This document shows, in pieces, positions 1 to 7,916 of a stretch of DNA of 33,613 nt. Numbering within the stretch: the stretch's first letter is position 1; each line of letters begins with the position of its first letter. The stretch spans positions 1 to 33,613 of the forward strand of contig NZ_AZCZ01000033.1 in the NCBI RefSeq assembly GCF_001434055.1, in the 5' to 3' direction. A program made the position numbers and the translations under genes. This DNA comes from Levilactobacillus parabrevis ATCC 53295 (GTDB lineage Bacteria > Bacillota > Bacilli > Lactobacillales > Lactobacillaceae). The notes beneath the pieces are model-generated. The model saw nothing but the letters and a program-made list of their open reading frames with translations. It was not told where the DNA came from and did no database searches.

Positions 1-2
1 TG

Positions 3-242
3 GAAGTAATGCCAGACCATATCCATTTACTACTAAGCTTTAAGCCCAAGTATGCACCAACCAATGTCGTCAAAGCCTTCAAGGGCGGTTCGGCTCGTTT
101 ATTCTTTGAATTACACCCAGAAATAAAGGTTCAGAAGTTCTGGGGCGGACATCTCTGGTCTCCAAGTTATTTCATGAGTACTCTTGGTGATATGAGCAAG
201 GAAACTGTAGAAAACTACATTGCCAGTCAGCGAAAGGCATAG
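3..242 (+). CDS. tnpA: IS200/IS605-family transposase TnpA, 3' part only
   Basis: This is the C-terminal part of a Y1 (HUH) single-strand DNA transposase; the window starts inside the gene. The frame is open from base 3 and reads E-V-M-P-D-H-I-H-L-L, which contains the HUH metal-binding motif (H-I-H). Further on it reads W-G-G-H-L-W-S-P-S-Y, and the helix near the C-terminus (E-N-Y-I-A-S-Q) carries the likely catalytic tyrosine. TnpA enzymes excise and insert IS elements as single strands by recognising subterminal hairpins, and one such hairpin lies 10 bases after the stop. No tnpB follows, so this is either a tnpA-only IS200-type element or the tnpA part of an IS605-type element whose other gene lies upstream. 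Whether the gene is intact cannot be judged here. Confidence 0.9.
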   Translation, partial: EVMPDHIHLLLSFKPKYAPTNVVKAFKGGSARLFFELHPEIKVQKFWGGHLWSPSYFMSTLGDMSKETVENYIASQRKA

Positions 243-252
243 TGGCATTCAT

Positions 253-272
253 CCCTTGCTTGAAAGCAAGGG
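253..272. mobile_element. Right-end hairpin of the IS200/IS605-like element
   Basis: An 8-bp perfect stem (CCCTTGCT / AGCAAGGG) with a TGAA loop lies directly after the tnpA stop. Subterminal hairpins of this size close to the tnpA end are the recognition structures of IS200/IS605 elements. The cleavage site and outer boundary would lie a few to a few tens of bases downstream and cannot be fixed from one copy. Confidence 0.6.
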
Positions 273-302
273 AATTCTGCCTAGCTTATATTAAATAGAC
301 AG

Positions 303-352
303 AACGGCACCCTCTGAAATGGCAGAAACCACTCAGAGGGTGCCGTTTTATT
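303..352. terminator. Strong terminator, probably bidirectional
   Basis: A perfect 15-bp stem (303-317 with 333-347) and 15-nt loop are followed on the + strand by TTTTATTTATTAT. On the - strand the T-tract is weaker, but the stem sits just beyond the stop of the small gene at 372-530. It can insulate that gene and the IS end from each other. Confidence 0.85.
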
Positions 353-371
353 TATTATAAATTTTCGCAAA

Positions 372-530
372 TTAGTGACTACCGGCTAAGTAGCCTTTGA
401 ACACCTCACTAGAGATTTGCGCAATCTGCCCTCGCGACAAATAAATCCCAATAATCCCCAACACCACGATGCCAACAGCTAACCAGAAATGCCAAGACTT
501 AGTGTGTTTTGTGATAAACTGCCATGTCAT
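372..530 (-). CDS. 52-aa single-span membrane peptide, unknown function
   Basis: This small gene encodes a 52-residue peptide: a charged N-terminus (MTWQFITKHTKSW), one hydrophobic helix at residues 15-31 (F-W-L-A-V-G-I-V-V-L-G-I-I-G-I-Y-L), and a polar tail with one arginine and one lysine. The start ATG at 530 is preceded by AGGGG at about 8 nt. An extended -10 (TGCTACAAT on the - strand, core at 580-575) lies about 45 nt upstream. A strong terminator follows the stop. Promoter, ribosome site, coding frame and terminator therefore all agree. The peptide could be a small regulatory membrane protein or a type-I-toxin-like peptide. I do not recognise the family. Confidence 0.7.
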   Translation of the reverse strand: MTWQFITKHTKSWHFWLAVGIVVLGIIGIYLSRGQIAQISSEVFKGYLAGSH

Positions 531-574
531 GATCTCATCCCCTAATGGTGGGTTTCAGCTCACTGATTGCTAGC

Positions 575-580
575 ATTGTA
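575..580 (-). promoter_or_regulatory. Extended -10 for the 52-aa peptide gene
   Basis: The - strand reads TGC-TACAAT, an extended -10 hexamer. No convincing -35 is visible at 17 nt. The inferred start leaves a leader of about 40 nt before the ATG at 530. Confidence 0.45.
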
Positions 581-680
581 GCATCATGTCACTAGGTCAG
601 CCGCTTCAAGGCCTCCGCTGGTAAGCCAATTGTTCTAAATATTCTTTTCAAGAGTCTCACACCGTTTTCGATTGATTACT

Positions 681-1010
681 TCAAATACCAATTGCCACTA
701 CACCCCATTGCTTTTCCTGCTCTGGTGTATAGATGGTATACGTATCAGCTACCATTTGAGCGACGTCATCCTCGGGTGCACTGCCCACACTCTCCGGTGA
801 ATACTGACTGTAAAGATCAGCAAACGTCCTAAACTGGCGTAGGCTTTTCACCCGCCGAAAAAGTTGCTGGGTTTTATCCGCGACGTTGTAGAAACAAATT
901 GAATCTCCCACGTGCAATCTCCGTCGTTTCTCATCATTTAGGCGAATCTCAATTGTTTTCGTTCCCCTGAAGACCAACTCAAATTGGTCTGAATTAAGGC
1001 CCATTTTCAA
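681..1010 (-). CDS. ASCH-domain protein
   Basis: A 109-residue protein that fits the ASCH fold, a small beta-barrel related to PUA domains and thought to bind RNA or modified nucleosides. Typical family features are the opening MGLN-x-x-QFELV, then G-T-K-T-I-E-I-R-L-N-D-E-K-R-R (residues 16-30), the V-G-D-S-I-C-F-Y strand, and a closing W-G-V-V-A-I-G-I strand. The residue-1 codon is TTG at 1010; an ATG two codons later (1004) is an equally possible start, because the purine-rich stretch GGAAAGAAGAGA fits the TTG better by spacing. The gene ends 35 nt after the upstream membrane-protein gene and probably shares its transcript. The biological role is unknown. Confidence 0.75.
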   Translation of the reverse strand: MKMGLNSDQFELVFRGTKTIEIRLNDEKRRRLHVGDSICFYNVADKTQQLFRRVKSLRQFRTFADLYSQYSPESVGSAPEDDVAQMVADTYTIYTPEQEKQWGVVAIGI

Positions 1011-1045
1011 ATTTGTCTCTTCTTTCCAGTGCTTGGGGTAAGCAT

Positions 1046-1273
1046 CTATTTACGCTGCTGTCTCAGCAAATATTGATGCTGCTTATACGCCGAAATACTG
1101 AGCCCCGTCAACACAACCGCCAACACCAACGCCCAACCGAATACGCCCTGTGGCCGGTTATAAGCGATGATTGACACTAGGCTCAGCAAATGATGATGCA
1201 AATCGGCTTGAATAAATGCCCCCGCTGCTACAATCCATGAAACAAGTGCTCCCCCGTAAAACCATCTACGCAC
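1046..1273 (-). CDS. 75-aa membrane protein with two predicted helices
   Basis: Start choice: a GTG at 1273 sits 7-9 nt behind an excellent AGGAGGAG, whereas a longer in-frame extension has an arginine-rich leader and no ribosome site. The resulting protein begins MRRWFYGG and has two hydrophobic segments (about residues 5-20 and 42-62) separated by a histidine-rich linker (D-L-H-H-H-L-L). The C-terminus is basic. A promoter with -35 TTGAAA, 17-nt spacer and -10 TAGAGT lies just upstream. The ASCH gene follows on the same strand 35 nt later. I do not recognise the family. Confidence 0.7.
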   Translation of the reverse strand: MRRWFYGGALVSWIVAAGAFIQADLHHHLLSLVSIIAYNRPQGVFGWALVLAVVLTGLSISAYKQHQYLLRQQRK

Positions 1274-1310
1274 GTTGAATCTCCTCCTAGTTATTGCTAC
1301 TCCGCTATCT

Positions 1311-1339
1311 ACTCTACGCCGTCCACCAATCTTTTTCAA
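1311..1339 (-). promoter_or_regulatory. Promoter of the 1273-681 gene pair
   Basis: On the - strand, TTGAAA (1339-1334) and TAGAGT (1316-1311) are separated by exactly 17 nt. The inferred transcript starts about 30 nt before the GTG at 1273. Confidence 0.5.
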
Positions 1340-1412
1340 AAAAGTTCAGCGAAGTTGCCCATTTCCGACTATTCTGGAAAGGTAAGCACAACGAAAAATG
1401 GAGGTCTTCAAG

Positions 1413-2159
1413 ATGGAATTTAATGTGACGCGTGACGGCTTAACTTTAGCGGGAATTTATGAACCGGCACCCAAGCCGAATGGCACAATTGCGATTCTCA
1501 TGCATGGCTTTACCGGTAATCGCGGCTATACTACTACGGAACTGCTGCCTCAGCTCGCACAACGGCTGCGAGCAACGGGTGTCGGCACCGTGCGCTTTGA
1601 CTTTAACGGTCATGGTCACAGCGATGGCGAGTTTGCTAACATGACCGTGGCCAACGAGATTGCTGATGCACAGGCTATCCTGACCGCCGTTCAAACGCGA
1701 CTTGCCCCGAAACAAATTAACCTGTTGGGCCATTCCCAAGGTGGTGTGGTGGCCAGCATGTTAGCCGGCTACTATCCAGATCTGATTCACAAACTAGTAC
1801 TCATGGCGCCCGCCGCAACGCTCAAGGACGACGCCATTGCCGGGCATACTCGCGGCCTCGTCTACGACCCCCGCCACATTCCTGCGCAACTACCCATGGA
1901 TAATGGCAAGGTGTTGGGCGGCTTTTACCTCCGCACAGCGCAATTGCTCCCCATCTATGAAACTGCTCAGAACTTCACCGGCCCCGTCTGCTTGATTCAC
2001 GGGGACGCCGACCGTATCGTTGCCTACCAAGCTTCGCAACGCTACGATGACGTCTACCAGAATAGCACCTTTCACCTCATCCCCGGTGCCAGTCACCGCT
2101 TAGACGGCGCTGCTCGGACAACGGTACTGCAACTAGCTACCAATTTTATTTCAAATTAA
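1413..2159 (+). CDS. Alpha/beta hydrolase, cinnamoyl/feruloyl esterase type
   Basis: A 248-residue serine esterase. The nucleophile elbow G-H-S-Q-G-G places the catalytic serine at 108. The acid is D200 in H-G-D-A-D-R-I-V and the base H228 in G-A-S-H-R-L-D. The oxyanion-side motif M-H-G-F-T-G-N-R is at 30-37. From memory, the segments VRFDFNGHGHSDGEF, NLLGHSQGGVVASMLAGYYP and GGFYLRTAQLLPIYE closely follow the Lactobacillus johnsonii cinnamoyl esterase LJ0536, including the inserted lid (about 135-180). These cytosolic enzymes release ferulic or caffeic acids from plant esters. Start: ATG at 1413 has GGAGG at 8 nt; an in-frame ATG at 1398 overlaps that ribosome site and is unlikely. Substrate range is inferred, not shown. 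Confidence 0.85.
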   Translation: MEFNVTRDGLTLAGIYEPAPKPNGTIAILMHGFTGNRGYTTTELLPQLAQRLRATGVGTVRFDFNGHGHSDGEFANMTVANEIADAQAILTAVQTRLAPKQINLLGHSQGGVVASMLAGYYPDLIHKLVLMAPAATLKDDAIAGHTRGLVYDPRHIPAQLPMDNGKVLGGFYLRTAQLLPIYETAQNFTGPVCLIHGDADRIVAYQASQRYDDVYQNSTFHLIPGASHRLDGAARTTVLQLATNFISN

Positions 2160-2165
2160 TCCGTG

Positions 2166-2197
2166 ACGCGCTCAGCCAATGACTGAACGCGTTTTTC
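2166..2197 (+). terminator. Terminator of the esterase gene
   Basis: A 10-bp stem with one mismatch (ACGCGCTCAG / CTGAACGCGT) and a 7-nt loop runs into TTTTT, 6 nt after the esterase stop. Confidence 0.75.
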
Positions 2198-2292
2198 TGT
2201 CTTGCAAGCGTCCCCGCCGTTCGTTGATTGCCTCCCCTAATTATCGTGGGCAACCACCATCTTTTTTCGTTTCCTTTTCCCGCAAAACCCGC

Positions 2293-2298
2293 TATAAT
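2293..2298 (+). promoter_or_regulatory. -10 element of the potABCD promoter
   Basis: A consensus TATAAT lies 60 nt before the potA start. The -35 region is weak (TTTCCT-like at 17 nt). The leader is about 50 nt and ends in a good AGGAGG ribosome site. Confidence 0.6.
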
Positions 2299-2357
2299 CA
2301 TTTAGGTTACACCACATTTCAATCTAAAATAATCTCTAAAATAGAGGAGGTAGCCTG

Positions 2358-3470
2358 ATGACGCAACCTATCATTACCTTGCGCAATGTCACCAAACGTT
2401 ACGGGAACCACACCATCTTAAAAAATATTAATTTGACACTCGAGTCCGGCAAATTTTATACCCTGCTGGGACCATCGGGCTGCGGTAAAACCACGATTCT
2501 GCGGGCGATTGCCGGCTTCATGTCCGTTTCCGATGGCGACGTGCTCTTCGCCGGGCAACGAATCAACGAAGTTCCCGCCAACAAGCGCAACGTCAACACG
2601 GTTTTCCAAGATTACGCGCTCTTTCCCCATCTAACCGTGGCAGAAAATGTCGCCTTTGGCCTCACCCTTAAAAAGGTTGCCAAGGCTGAAATCACCGAAC
2701 GCGTTGCCAAGGCCTTAAAGCTGGTTCAGCTCGCCGGTTATGGCGATCGCGCCATCAGTGAACTTTCCGGTGGTCAACAACAGCGGATCGCTATCGCCCG
2801 CGCCATCGTCATGGAACCCAAGGTCCTGCTACTCGACGAACCCCTATCTGCACTGGATGCTAAGTTGCGGCGGCAAATGCAATACGAACTCCGCGACCTC
2901 CAACAACGCCTGGGGATTACCTTTCTCTTCGTCACCCACGATCAAGAAGAAGCCCTCGCCATGAGCGACGAGATCTTCGTCATGAATCAGGGCGAGGTCC
3001 TACAGAGTGGTTCGCCCGTCGACATTTACGACGAACCGATCAACCATTTCGTGGCCGATTTCATTGGCGAAAGTAACATTCTTCCCGCTAAAATGATTGA
3101 AGACTTTCAGGTCGCCTTTGGGGGGCACCAGTTTGAATGCGCCGATGCTGGGATTCCCGACAATGAACCGGTTGAGGTGGTTATCCGACCCGAGGACCTT
3201 GCCCTCACCACGCTGGATCAGGCCAAACTGACCGTGACCATCGATACCCAGTTGTTCCGTGGCGACTACTATGAAATCGCGGCGACCGATACCCACGGCA
3301 ATGACTGGCTCATTCACTCCGTCAACCCCGCCGAGGATGGCGAGACCATCGGCATCACCTTCCGGCCACAGGACCTCCACGTCATGCGGTTTGGTGAAAA
3401 GGAAGCCGAGTTCGACGCACGCCTCGAGACCTACGAAGAATTGGAGGATGATGGCGTTGACGAAACGTAG
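2358..3470 (+). CDS. potA: Spermidine/putrescine ABC importer, ATPase PotA
   Basis: The 370-residue ATPase powers polyamine uptake by PotB/PotC at the cytoplasmic face of the membrane. Visible motifs are Walker [10 protein letters not shown] (38-46), the Q-loop F-Q-D-Y-A-L-F-P-H, the signature L-S-G-G-Q-Q-Q-R, Walker [12 protein letters not shown] and the switch V-T-H-D-Q-E-E-A. The C-terminal third (from about 240) is the TOBE-type regulatory domain normal for PotA, with V-V-I-R-P-E-D. The very acidic tail ([11 protein letters not shown]) is coded by the same bases that start potB. The start has AGGAGG at good spacing. It is the first gene of a potABCD operon whose later genes each overlap the one before. 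Confidence 0.95.
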   Translation: MTQPIITLRNVTKRYGNHTILKNINLTLESGKFYTLLGPSGCGKTTILRAIAGFMSVSDGDVLFAGQRINEVPANKRNVNTVFQDYALFPHLTVAENVAFGLTLKKVAKAEITERVAKALKLVQLAGYGDRAISELSGGQQQRIAIARAIVMEPKVLLLDEPLSALDAKLRRQMQYELRDLQQRLGITFLFVTHDQEEALAMSDEIFVMNQGEVLQSGSPVDIYDEPINHFVADFIGESNILPAKMIEDFQVAFGGHQFECADAGIPDNEPVEVVIRPEDLALTTLDQAKLTVTIDTQLFRGDYYEIAATDTHGNDWLIHSVNPAEDGETIGITFRPQDLHVMRFGEKEAEFDARLETYEELEDDGVDET

Positions 3471-4272
3471 AACCTGGGTGTATTTCATCCCCTACGGCCT
3501 CTGGTTGGCGCTGTTCGTCATCGCTCCGGTCGCCCTTATTATTTATCAATCCTTCTTTGACCTAGGCCAGCATTTCACTCTAACCAATTACAGCACTTAT
3601 TTCCGCTCCGCAACCTACTTAAAGATGACGCTGAACTCCGTCTGGTATGCCTTCCTAATCACGTTATTCACCGGATTGATCAGCTATCCCACGGCCTACT
3701 TCATTCATCAACTCAAGCACCGCCAATTCTGGCTACTGCTGGTGATTCTCCCCACTTGGATCAATATTCTACTGAAGGCCTACGCGTTCATCGGCATCTT
3801 CAGCCAGGCCGGCCTCGCCAACCAATTTCTCACATTCATCGGCATCGGCCCGCAGCAGATTCTCTTTACCAACGCCAGCTTCATCTTCGTAGCGACGTAC
3901 ATTCAGATTCCCTTCATGATCTTACCGATCTACAACGCTCTCGATGACCTAAATCCAGCGTTCGTCAATGCCAGTAAGGATCTGGGGGCCAGCACCTGGC
4001 AGACTTTCCGCCACGTGATCTTTCCACTGACACTTCCCGGTGTTAAGGCCGGGGTGCAGGCCGTCTTCATTCCTTCGCTTTCCCTCTTCATGTTGACCCG
4101 TCTGATTGGCGGCAACAAGGTCATCACACTGGGGACGGCGATTGAAGAACACTTCCTGACTACAATGAATTGGGGCATGGGCTCGACGATTGGCGTTGTC
4201 TTGATTGTAGCCATGATCATTGTCATGCTCCTGACCGGTGATCAGAAAACGAAGGGAGGGACGCCACGATGA
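3448..4272 (+). CDS. potB: Spermidine/putrescine ABC importer, permease PotB
   Basis: A membrane permease with six hydrophobic segments, starting with [16 protein letters not shown]. The EAA-type coupling loop is visible as [25 protein letters not shown], which contacts PotA. The start is uncertain: ATGs at 3448 and 3451 lie 0 and 3 nt behind the only GGAGG (3443-3447), whereas a TTG at 3457 has ideal 9-nt spacing; the products differ by only three residues. All options overlap the potA end, which implies translational coupling. The stop overlaps the potC start by 4 nt (ATGA). Confidence 0.93.
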   Translation: MMALTKRRTWVYFIPYGLWLALFVIAPVALIIYQSFFDLGQHFTLTNYSTYFRSATYLKMTLNSVWYAFLITLFTGLISYPTAYFIHQLKHRQFWLLLVILPTWINILLKAYAFIGIFSQAGLANQFLTFIGIGPQQILFTNASFIFVATYIQIPFMILPIYNALDDLNPAFVNASKDLGASTWQTFRHVIFPLTLPGVKAGVQAVFIPSLSLFMLTRLIGGNKVITLGTAIEEHFLTTMNWGMGSTIGVVLIVAMIIVMLLTGDQKTKGGTPR

Positions 4273-5072
4273 AACACAAACTGGCCAATACCTACCTGAT
4301 TCTGGTCTTTATCATCCTGTACGCGCCCATCATTTTTCTGATTGCGTATTCCTTTAGCCAGGGTGAGACCATGACCAACTTTCATGGGTTCACCTGGCGC
4401 CACTACCAAACGTTGTTCAGTGATACGCGGATGCTGGCAATCGTGGCCAACACCCTATTGATTGCCCTGCTGTCATCGCTGATTGCGACCTTGATCGGTA
4501 CCCTGGGTGCCCTCAGCATCACCCGCACGACCAAACGAGTAACCCGCGAGTCGCTGCTCACGCTGAACAATGTCCTCATGGTCTCCCCAGACGTGATCAT
4601 CGGGGCGAGCTTCCTGATTTTCTTCACGATGCTGAAGATTCCCCTGGGGTTCGGGACGGTTCTCATGAGTCACATTGCCTTTGAGATTCCGATTGTCGTG
4701 TTGATGGTTCTCCCTCGGTTGCGCGAAATGTCACGTTCCCTGCTGGACGCCGCGCAAGACTTAGGGGCGACTACCCGACAGCTTCTGACACAAGTCATTA
4801 TTCCCTTCATCTCGCCCGGCATCTTCGCGGGCTTCTTCATGGCCCTGACCTACTCGCTGGACGACTTTGCCGTGACCTTCTTTGTCACTGGCAATGGCTT
4901 CTCAACGTTGTCCGTGGAAATCTACTCGCGGGCACGTCAAGGGATTAATTTGGAAATCAATGCACTTTCCGGCGTCATGTTCCTATTCTCACTGCTACTG
5001 GTCGCCGGCTACTACTGGATTCAACAGGCGAGTCAGAAGCGACGCCACCGGAAACGGGAGGTGACCTCATGA
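4269..5072 (+). CDS. potC: Spermidine/putrescine ABC importer, permease PotC
   Basis: The second permease of the polyamine importer, 267 residues. It has the usual opening helix (YLILVFIILYAPIIFLIAYS), a periplasm-facing-type loop with N-F-H-G-F-T-W-R-H-Y, and the coupling loop L-D-A-A-Q-D-L-G-A-T-T-R-Q-L-L-T-Q-V-I-I-P-F-I-S-P-G. It also carries the PotC-typical T-Y-S-L-D-D-F-A-V-T-F-F-V segment. It overlaps potB by 4 nt at its start and potD by 4 nt at its end, so the permeases and binding protein are probably made in fixed ratio by reinitiation. The C-terminus is strongly basic (QKRRHRKRE). Confidence 0.95.
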   Translation: MKHKLANTYLILVFIILYAPIIFLIAYSFSQGETMTNFHGFTWRHYQTLFSDTRMLAIVANTLLIALLSSLIATLIGTLGALSITRTTKRVTRESLLTLNNVLMVSPDVIIGASFLIFFTMLKIPLGFGTVLMSHIAFEIPIVVLMVLPRLREMSRSLLDAAQDLGATTRQLLTQVIIPFISPGIFAGFFMALTYSLDDFAVTFFVTGNGFSTLSVEIYSRARQGINLEINALSGVMFLFSLLLVAGYYWIQQASQKRRHRKREVTS

Positions 5073-6139
5073 AACGTTTAGTGAGTTTGATTGTGGGCCT
5101 GCTGGCAGTCTGCGGATTGCTCGCCTACACCGGCCATCAGCTTCAGGCCTCCAGTGGTAGTACGGGGCGTAAGGTGCTGAACCTCTATAACTGGGGCGAC
5201 TACATTGACCCGCACCTCCTGACAAAATTTCAGAAGGAGACCGGCTATCACGTCAACGTCGAGACCTTCGACAGCAACGAGGCCATGTATACCAAGATCA
5301 ATCAGGGTGGCACCCACTACGACTTAGCGGTGCCTAGTGAATACATGGTGGCAAAGATGAAACGCGCTCACTTACTCCAACCGCTCGACAAAAGCCGCCT
5401 GACCGGTCTGCAGAACTACGATTCGCAATTCATGAGTCAGACGTTTGACCGGGGCAACCGCTATTCGTTACCGTACTTCTGGGGAACGTTGGGCATCATT
5501 TATAACGATAAATTCATTAAACCCGGTAGCATTCGCCACTGGAACGACCTGTGGTCAACGAAATACCGCGACCGCATCATGTTGATCGACTCGGCTCGTG
5601 ACATCATGGGGATGGCTCTCGCCTCACAGGGAAAATCCATGAATACCACCGATCCGGCAACGTTACGGCAGGCAGAACAGAAACTCAATCGCCTGGCGCC
5701 AAACGTCAAGGCCACCGTTGCCGATGAGATTAAGATGTACATGACTCAAAATGAAGCACCCATTGCTGTAGACTGGTCGGGAGAAGCCGCAGAAATGTTG
5801 GCAAACAACGCCCATCTCCACTACATCGTGCCCAGTGAAGGGAGTAACTTGTGGATCGACAACCTTGTCATCCCCAAGACAGCCCAGCACACCAACGCTA
5901 TCTACGCCTTCCTGAACTTCATGTCGCGGCCGGATAATGCCGCACAGAACGCGGAGTACGTTGGCTACGCTACGCCCAACCGGAAAGCTAAGGCCTTGTT
6001 ACCCAAAGCTACCCGTGAGGATCAACAATTCTATCCCGACGCCACCACCTTGCGACACTTGGAGGTCTACCGCGACCTTTCACCAACGAAGGTCCAGCTC
6101 TACAACGACCTCTACCTTGAGTTTAAAATGCACCATTAA
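5069..6139 (+). CDS. potD: Spermidine/putrescine-binding protein PotD
   Basis: A 356-residue extracellular solute-binding protein that delivers polyamines to PotBC. The mature part opens with L-N-L-Y-N-W-G-D-Y-I-D-P, the PotD hallmark. Later segments such as Y-D-L-A-V-P-S-E-Y-M-V and the late V-D-W-S-G-E-A-A-E-M stretch resemble polyamine-site regions. The N-terminus is a signal sequence (basic MKR, hydrophobic to about residue 20). The only cysteine there gives L-A-V-C, which lacks the small residue normally before a lipid-modified cysteine, so anchoring by an uncleaved helix is an alternative to a lipoprotein. It is the last gene of potABCD and is followed by a strong terminator. Confidence 0.94.
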   Translation: MKRLVSLIVGLLAVCGLLAYTGHQLQASSGSTGRKVLNLYNWGDYIDPHLLTKFQKETGYHVNVETFDSNEAMYTKINQGGTHYDLAVPSEYMVAKMKRAHLLQPLDKSRLTGLQNYDSQFMSQTFDRGNRYSLPYFWGTLGIIYNDKFIKPGSIRHWNDLWSTKYRDRIMLIDSARDIMGMALASQGKSMNTTDPATLRQAEQKLNRLAPNVKATVADEIKMYMTQNEAPIAVDWSGEAAEMLANNAHLHYIVPSEGSNLWIDNLVIPKTAQHTNAIYAFLNFMSRPDNAAQNAEYVGYATPNRKAKALLPKATREDQQFYPDATTLRHLEVYRDLSPTKVQLYNDLYLEFKMHH

Positions 6140-6165
6140 GCGATAATTCGCAACAAATTAGTTAA

Positions 6166-6201
6166 CAAAGCCCCGCAACGTTTCTCCGTTGCGGGGCTTT
6201 G
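6166..6201. terminator. Bidirectional terminator between potD and pstB
   Basis: A perfect 15-bp GC-rich stem (6166-6180 with 6187-6201) with a 6-nt TTTCTC loop lies between the convergent potABCD and pst operons. The only T-runs are inside the stem end, but the stem stability is high. Confidence 0.8.
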
Positions 6202-6213
6202 TCGTGCCGGCAT

Positions 6214-7017
6214 CTAGCCAAAACTACCGGCGATATAATCTTGTGTGACAGGGATTTGGGGATTGCTAAACATCGTTCCAGTTGGGGCATATTCCATGAT
6301 ATGCCCCAAGTGGAAGAAGGCACACTGACTACTGATTCGCGACGCCTGTTGCATGTTATGCGTCACGATGATAATCGAATACTTCTTTTGTAGTTCCAAC
6401 AAGGTTTCTTCGACCTTAACCGTTGAAATTGGATCCAAGGCGCTACAAGGTTCATCCAATAAGAGGACGTCTGGCGCCATGGCAATTGATCGGGCAATGC
6501 ACAGCCGTTGTTGCTGACCACCGGACAGAGACAAGGCACTCTTATCGAGGTTATCCTTGACTTCATCCCACAGGGCGGCCCCCTTCAGGCTCTGTTCGAT
6601 TCGTTCCTCGAGCTCGGCTTTTTTCTTGATGCCGTTGGCTCGCAACGCGTAAACGATATTCTCCCGAATCGACTTGGCAAAGGGATTTGGCCGTTGAAAA
6701 ACCATCCCGATATGCCGGCGAATTTCATAGATGTTCACGCCCGGCTCATTAATGTTCACGCCGTGGTACCAGATTTTACCGGTCACCGTAGCGATACCAT
6801 CGTTCATCCGGTTCAGTGAACGCAGATACGTTGACTTCCCGGAACCAGAGGCCCCGATTAGCGCCGTAATCTGATTCTTGGGAAAAGCCAAGTTTGCGTC
6901 AAACATGGCATGGTTACTGCCATAGAAGACTTGCATATCTTCGGTCCGCATCGCTAACGATGTCTTATCGTCAAATGTTTGTACCGCTGTTTCTTCAAAT
7001 GAATATTGTTTTAACAT
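6214..7017 (-). CDS. pstB: Phosphate ABC importer, ATPase PstB
   Basis: A 267-residue ATPase driving high-affinity phosphate uptake. Motifs: Walker A G-A-S-G-S-G-K-S-T (55-63); the PstB-specific Q-loop M-V-F-Q-R-P-N-P-F; signature L-S-G-G-Q-Q-Q-R; Walker B L-L-L-D-E-P-C-S-A-L-D-P-I-S; and switch V-T-H-N-M-Q-Q-A. The N-terminal extension of about 25 residues before the ATPase core resembles the pstB copy in lactobacilli that has such an extension. Many lactobacilli carry two pstB genes followed by phoU; here there is one, and the operon ends. It starts 11 nt after the pstA stop with an AGGGGG ribosome site at 7 nt. Confidence 0.95.
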   Translation of the reverse strand: MLKQYSFEETAVQTFDDKTSLAMRTEDMQVFYGSNHAMFDANLAFPKNQITALIGASGSGKSTYLRSLNRMNDGIATVTGKIWYHGVNINEPGVNIYEIRRHIGMVFQRPNPFAKSIRENIVYALRANGIKKKAELEERIEQSLKGAALWDEVKDNLDKSALSLSGGQQQRLCIARSIAMAPDVLLLDEPCSALDPISTVKVEETLLELQKKYSIIIVTHNMQQASRISSQCAFFHLGHIMEYAPTGTMFSNPQIPVTQDYIAGSFG

Positions 7018-7028
7018 GACTGCACCCC

Positions 7029-7916
7029 CTACTTGCTAGCCGTGACGCGCCGATACAGGTAATTTCCTAATAACCGTGCGCCTAGGTTGAAGAGGAGTAC
7101 CGCAATAATCAGGACGGCCGAAGCCGCTGCGGATAAGGCTGCCGCGTTGCTGGCCAGTCCTTCAGTGTTCACTTTCCAGATGTGTACCGCCAACGTTTCG
7201 GCTGGTCGGAATGGGTTCAGCGGACTCGCTGGATCCATTGGATTCCAATCCGCGAAGTTGGTCACGGGAGCACTCTGGCCGGCCGTGTAAATCAAGGCAG
7301 CGGCTTCACCGAAGACCCGTCCGGCACTGAGGACGATCCCGGTCACAATCCCCGGTAAAGCTACCGGTAAGATAATTCCCAGTTCAGTCTTCCATTTGGA
7401 CAAGCCCAGTGACAAGCCAGCCTCACGTTGGCTCCGCGAAACGGCACTGAGTGATTCTTCAATGTTTCGGGTCAACAACGGTAAGTTGAAGAAGGTCAGG
7501 GCAATCGACCCTGAAATAACGGAGAATCCAATCTTGAACTTCACCACGAAGAGTAAGAAACCAAACAGCCCCACCACTACGGATGGCAAGGAGCTCAGCA
7601 CTTCAATCGCAGAACGGATCAGACTAGTCCGCCAGTTGTCCTTTGCATATTCGGCCAAGTAAATCCCGGCACCCAACGAAATGGGCACGGAAATCAACAT
7701 CGTCAAGAGCAACAGGTAGAATGAATTGAACAGTTGCACCCCGATACCACCGGCACCGCTAAAGGCATCGGTCGCACCCGTCAAGAATGACCAGCTCACG
7801 TGGGGCAAGCCAGCAGTTAAAATATAAGCGAGTAGGAAGAAGAGAATTCCCACAACGGAGGCAACGATCAAGTCAATCACGACCGTTGCAATGAAATCAG
7901 TCCGTTTAGCGTTCAT
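7029..7916 (-). CDS. pstA: Phosphate ABC importer, permease PstA
   Basis: A 295-residue permease with about six helices. It shows the coupling loop S-R-S-Q-R-E-A-G-L-S-L-G-L-S-K-W-K-T-E-L and the PstA-typical R-V-F-G-E-A-A-A-L-I-Y-T-A-G segment. Start: ATG at 7916 (M-N-A-K-R-T-D) has AGAGGGGG at about 9 nt; a longer in-frame reading begins inside that ribosome site and is rejected. The gene overlaps the end of pstC by 11 nt, indicating coupled translation. Confidence 0.94.
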   Translation of the reverse strand: MNAKRTDFIATVVIDLIVASVVGILFFLLAYILTAGLPHVSWSFLTGATDAFSGAGGIGVQLFNSFYLLLLTMLISVPISLGAGIYLAEYAKDNWRTSLIRSAIEVLSSLPSVVVGLFGFLLFVVKFKIGFSVISGSIALTFFNLPLLTRNIEESLSAVSRSQREAGLSLGLSKWKTELGIILPVALPGIVTGIVLSAGRVFGEAAALIYTAGQSAPVTNFADWNPMDPASPLNPFRPAETLAVHIWKVNTEGLASNAAALSAAASAVLIIAVLLFNLGARLLGNYLYRRVTASK

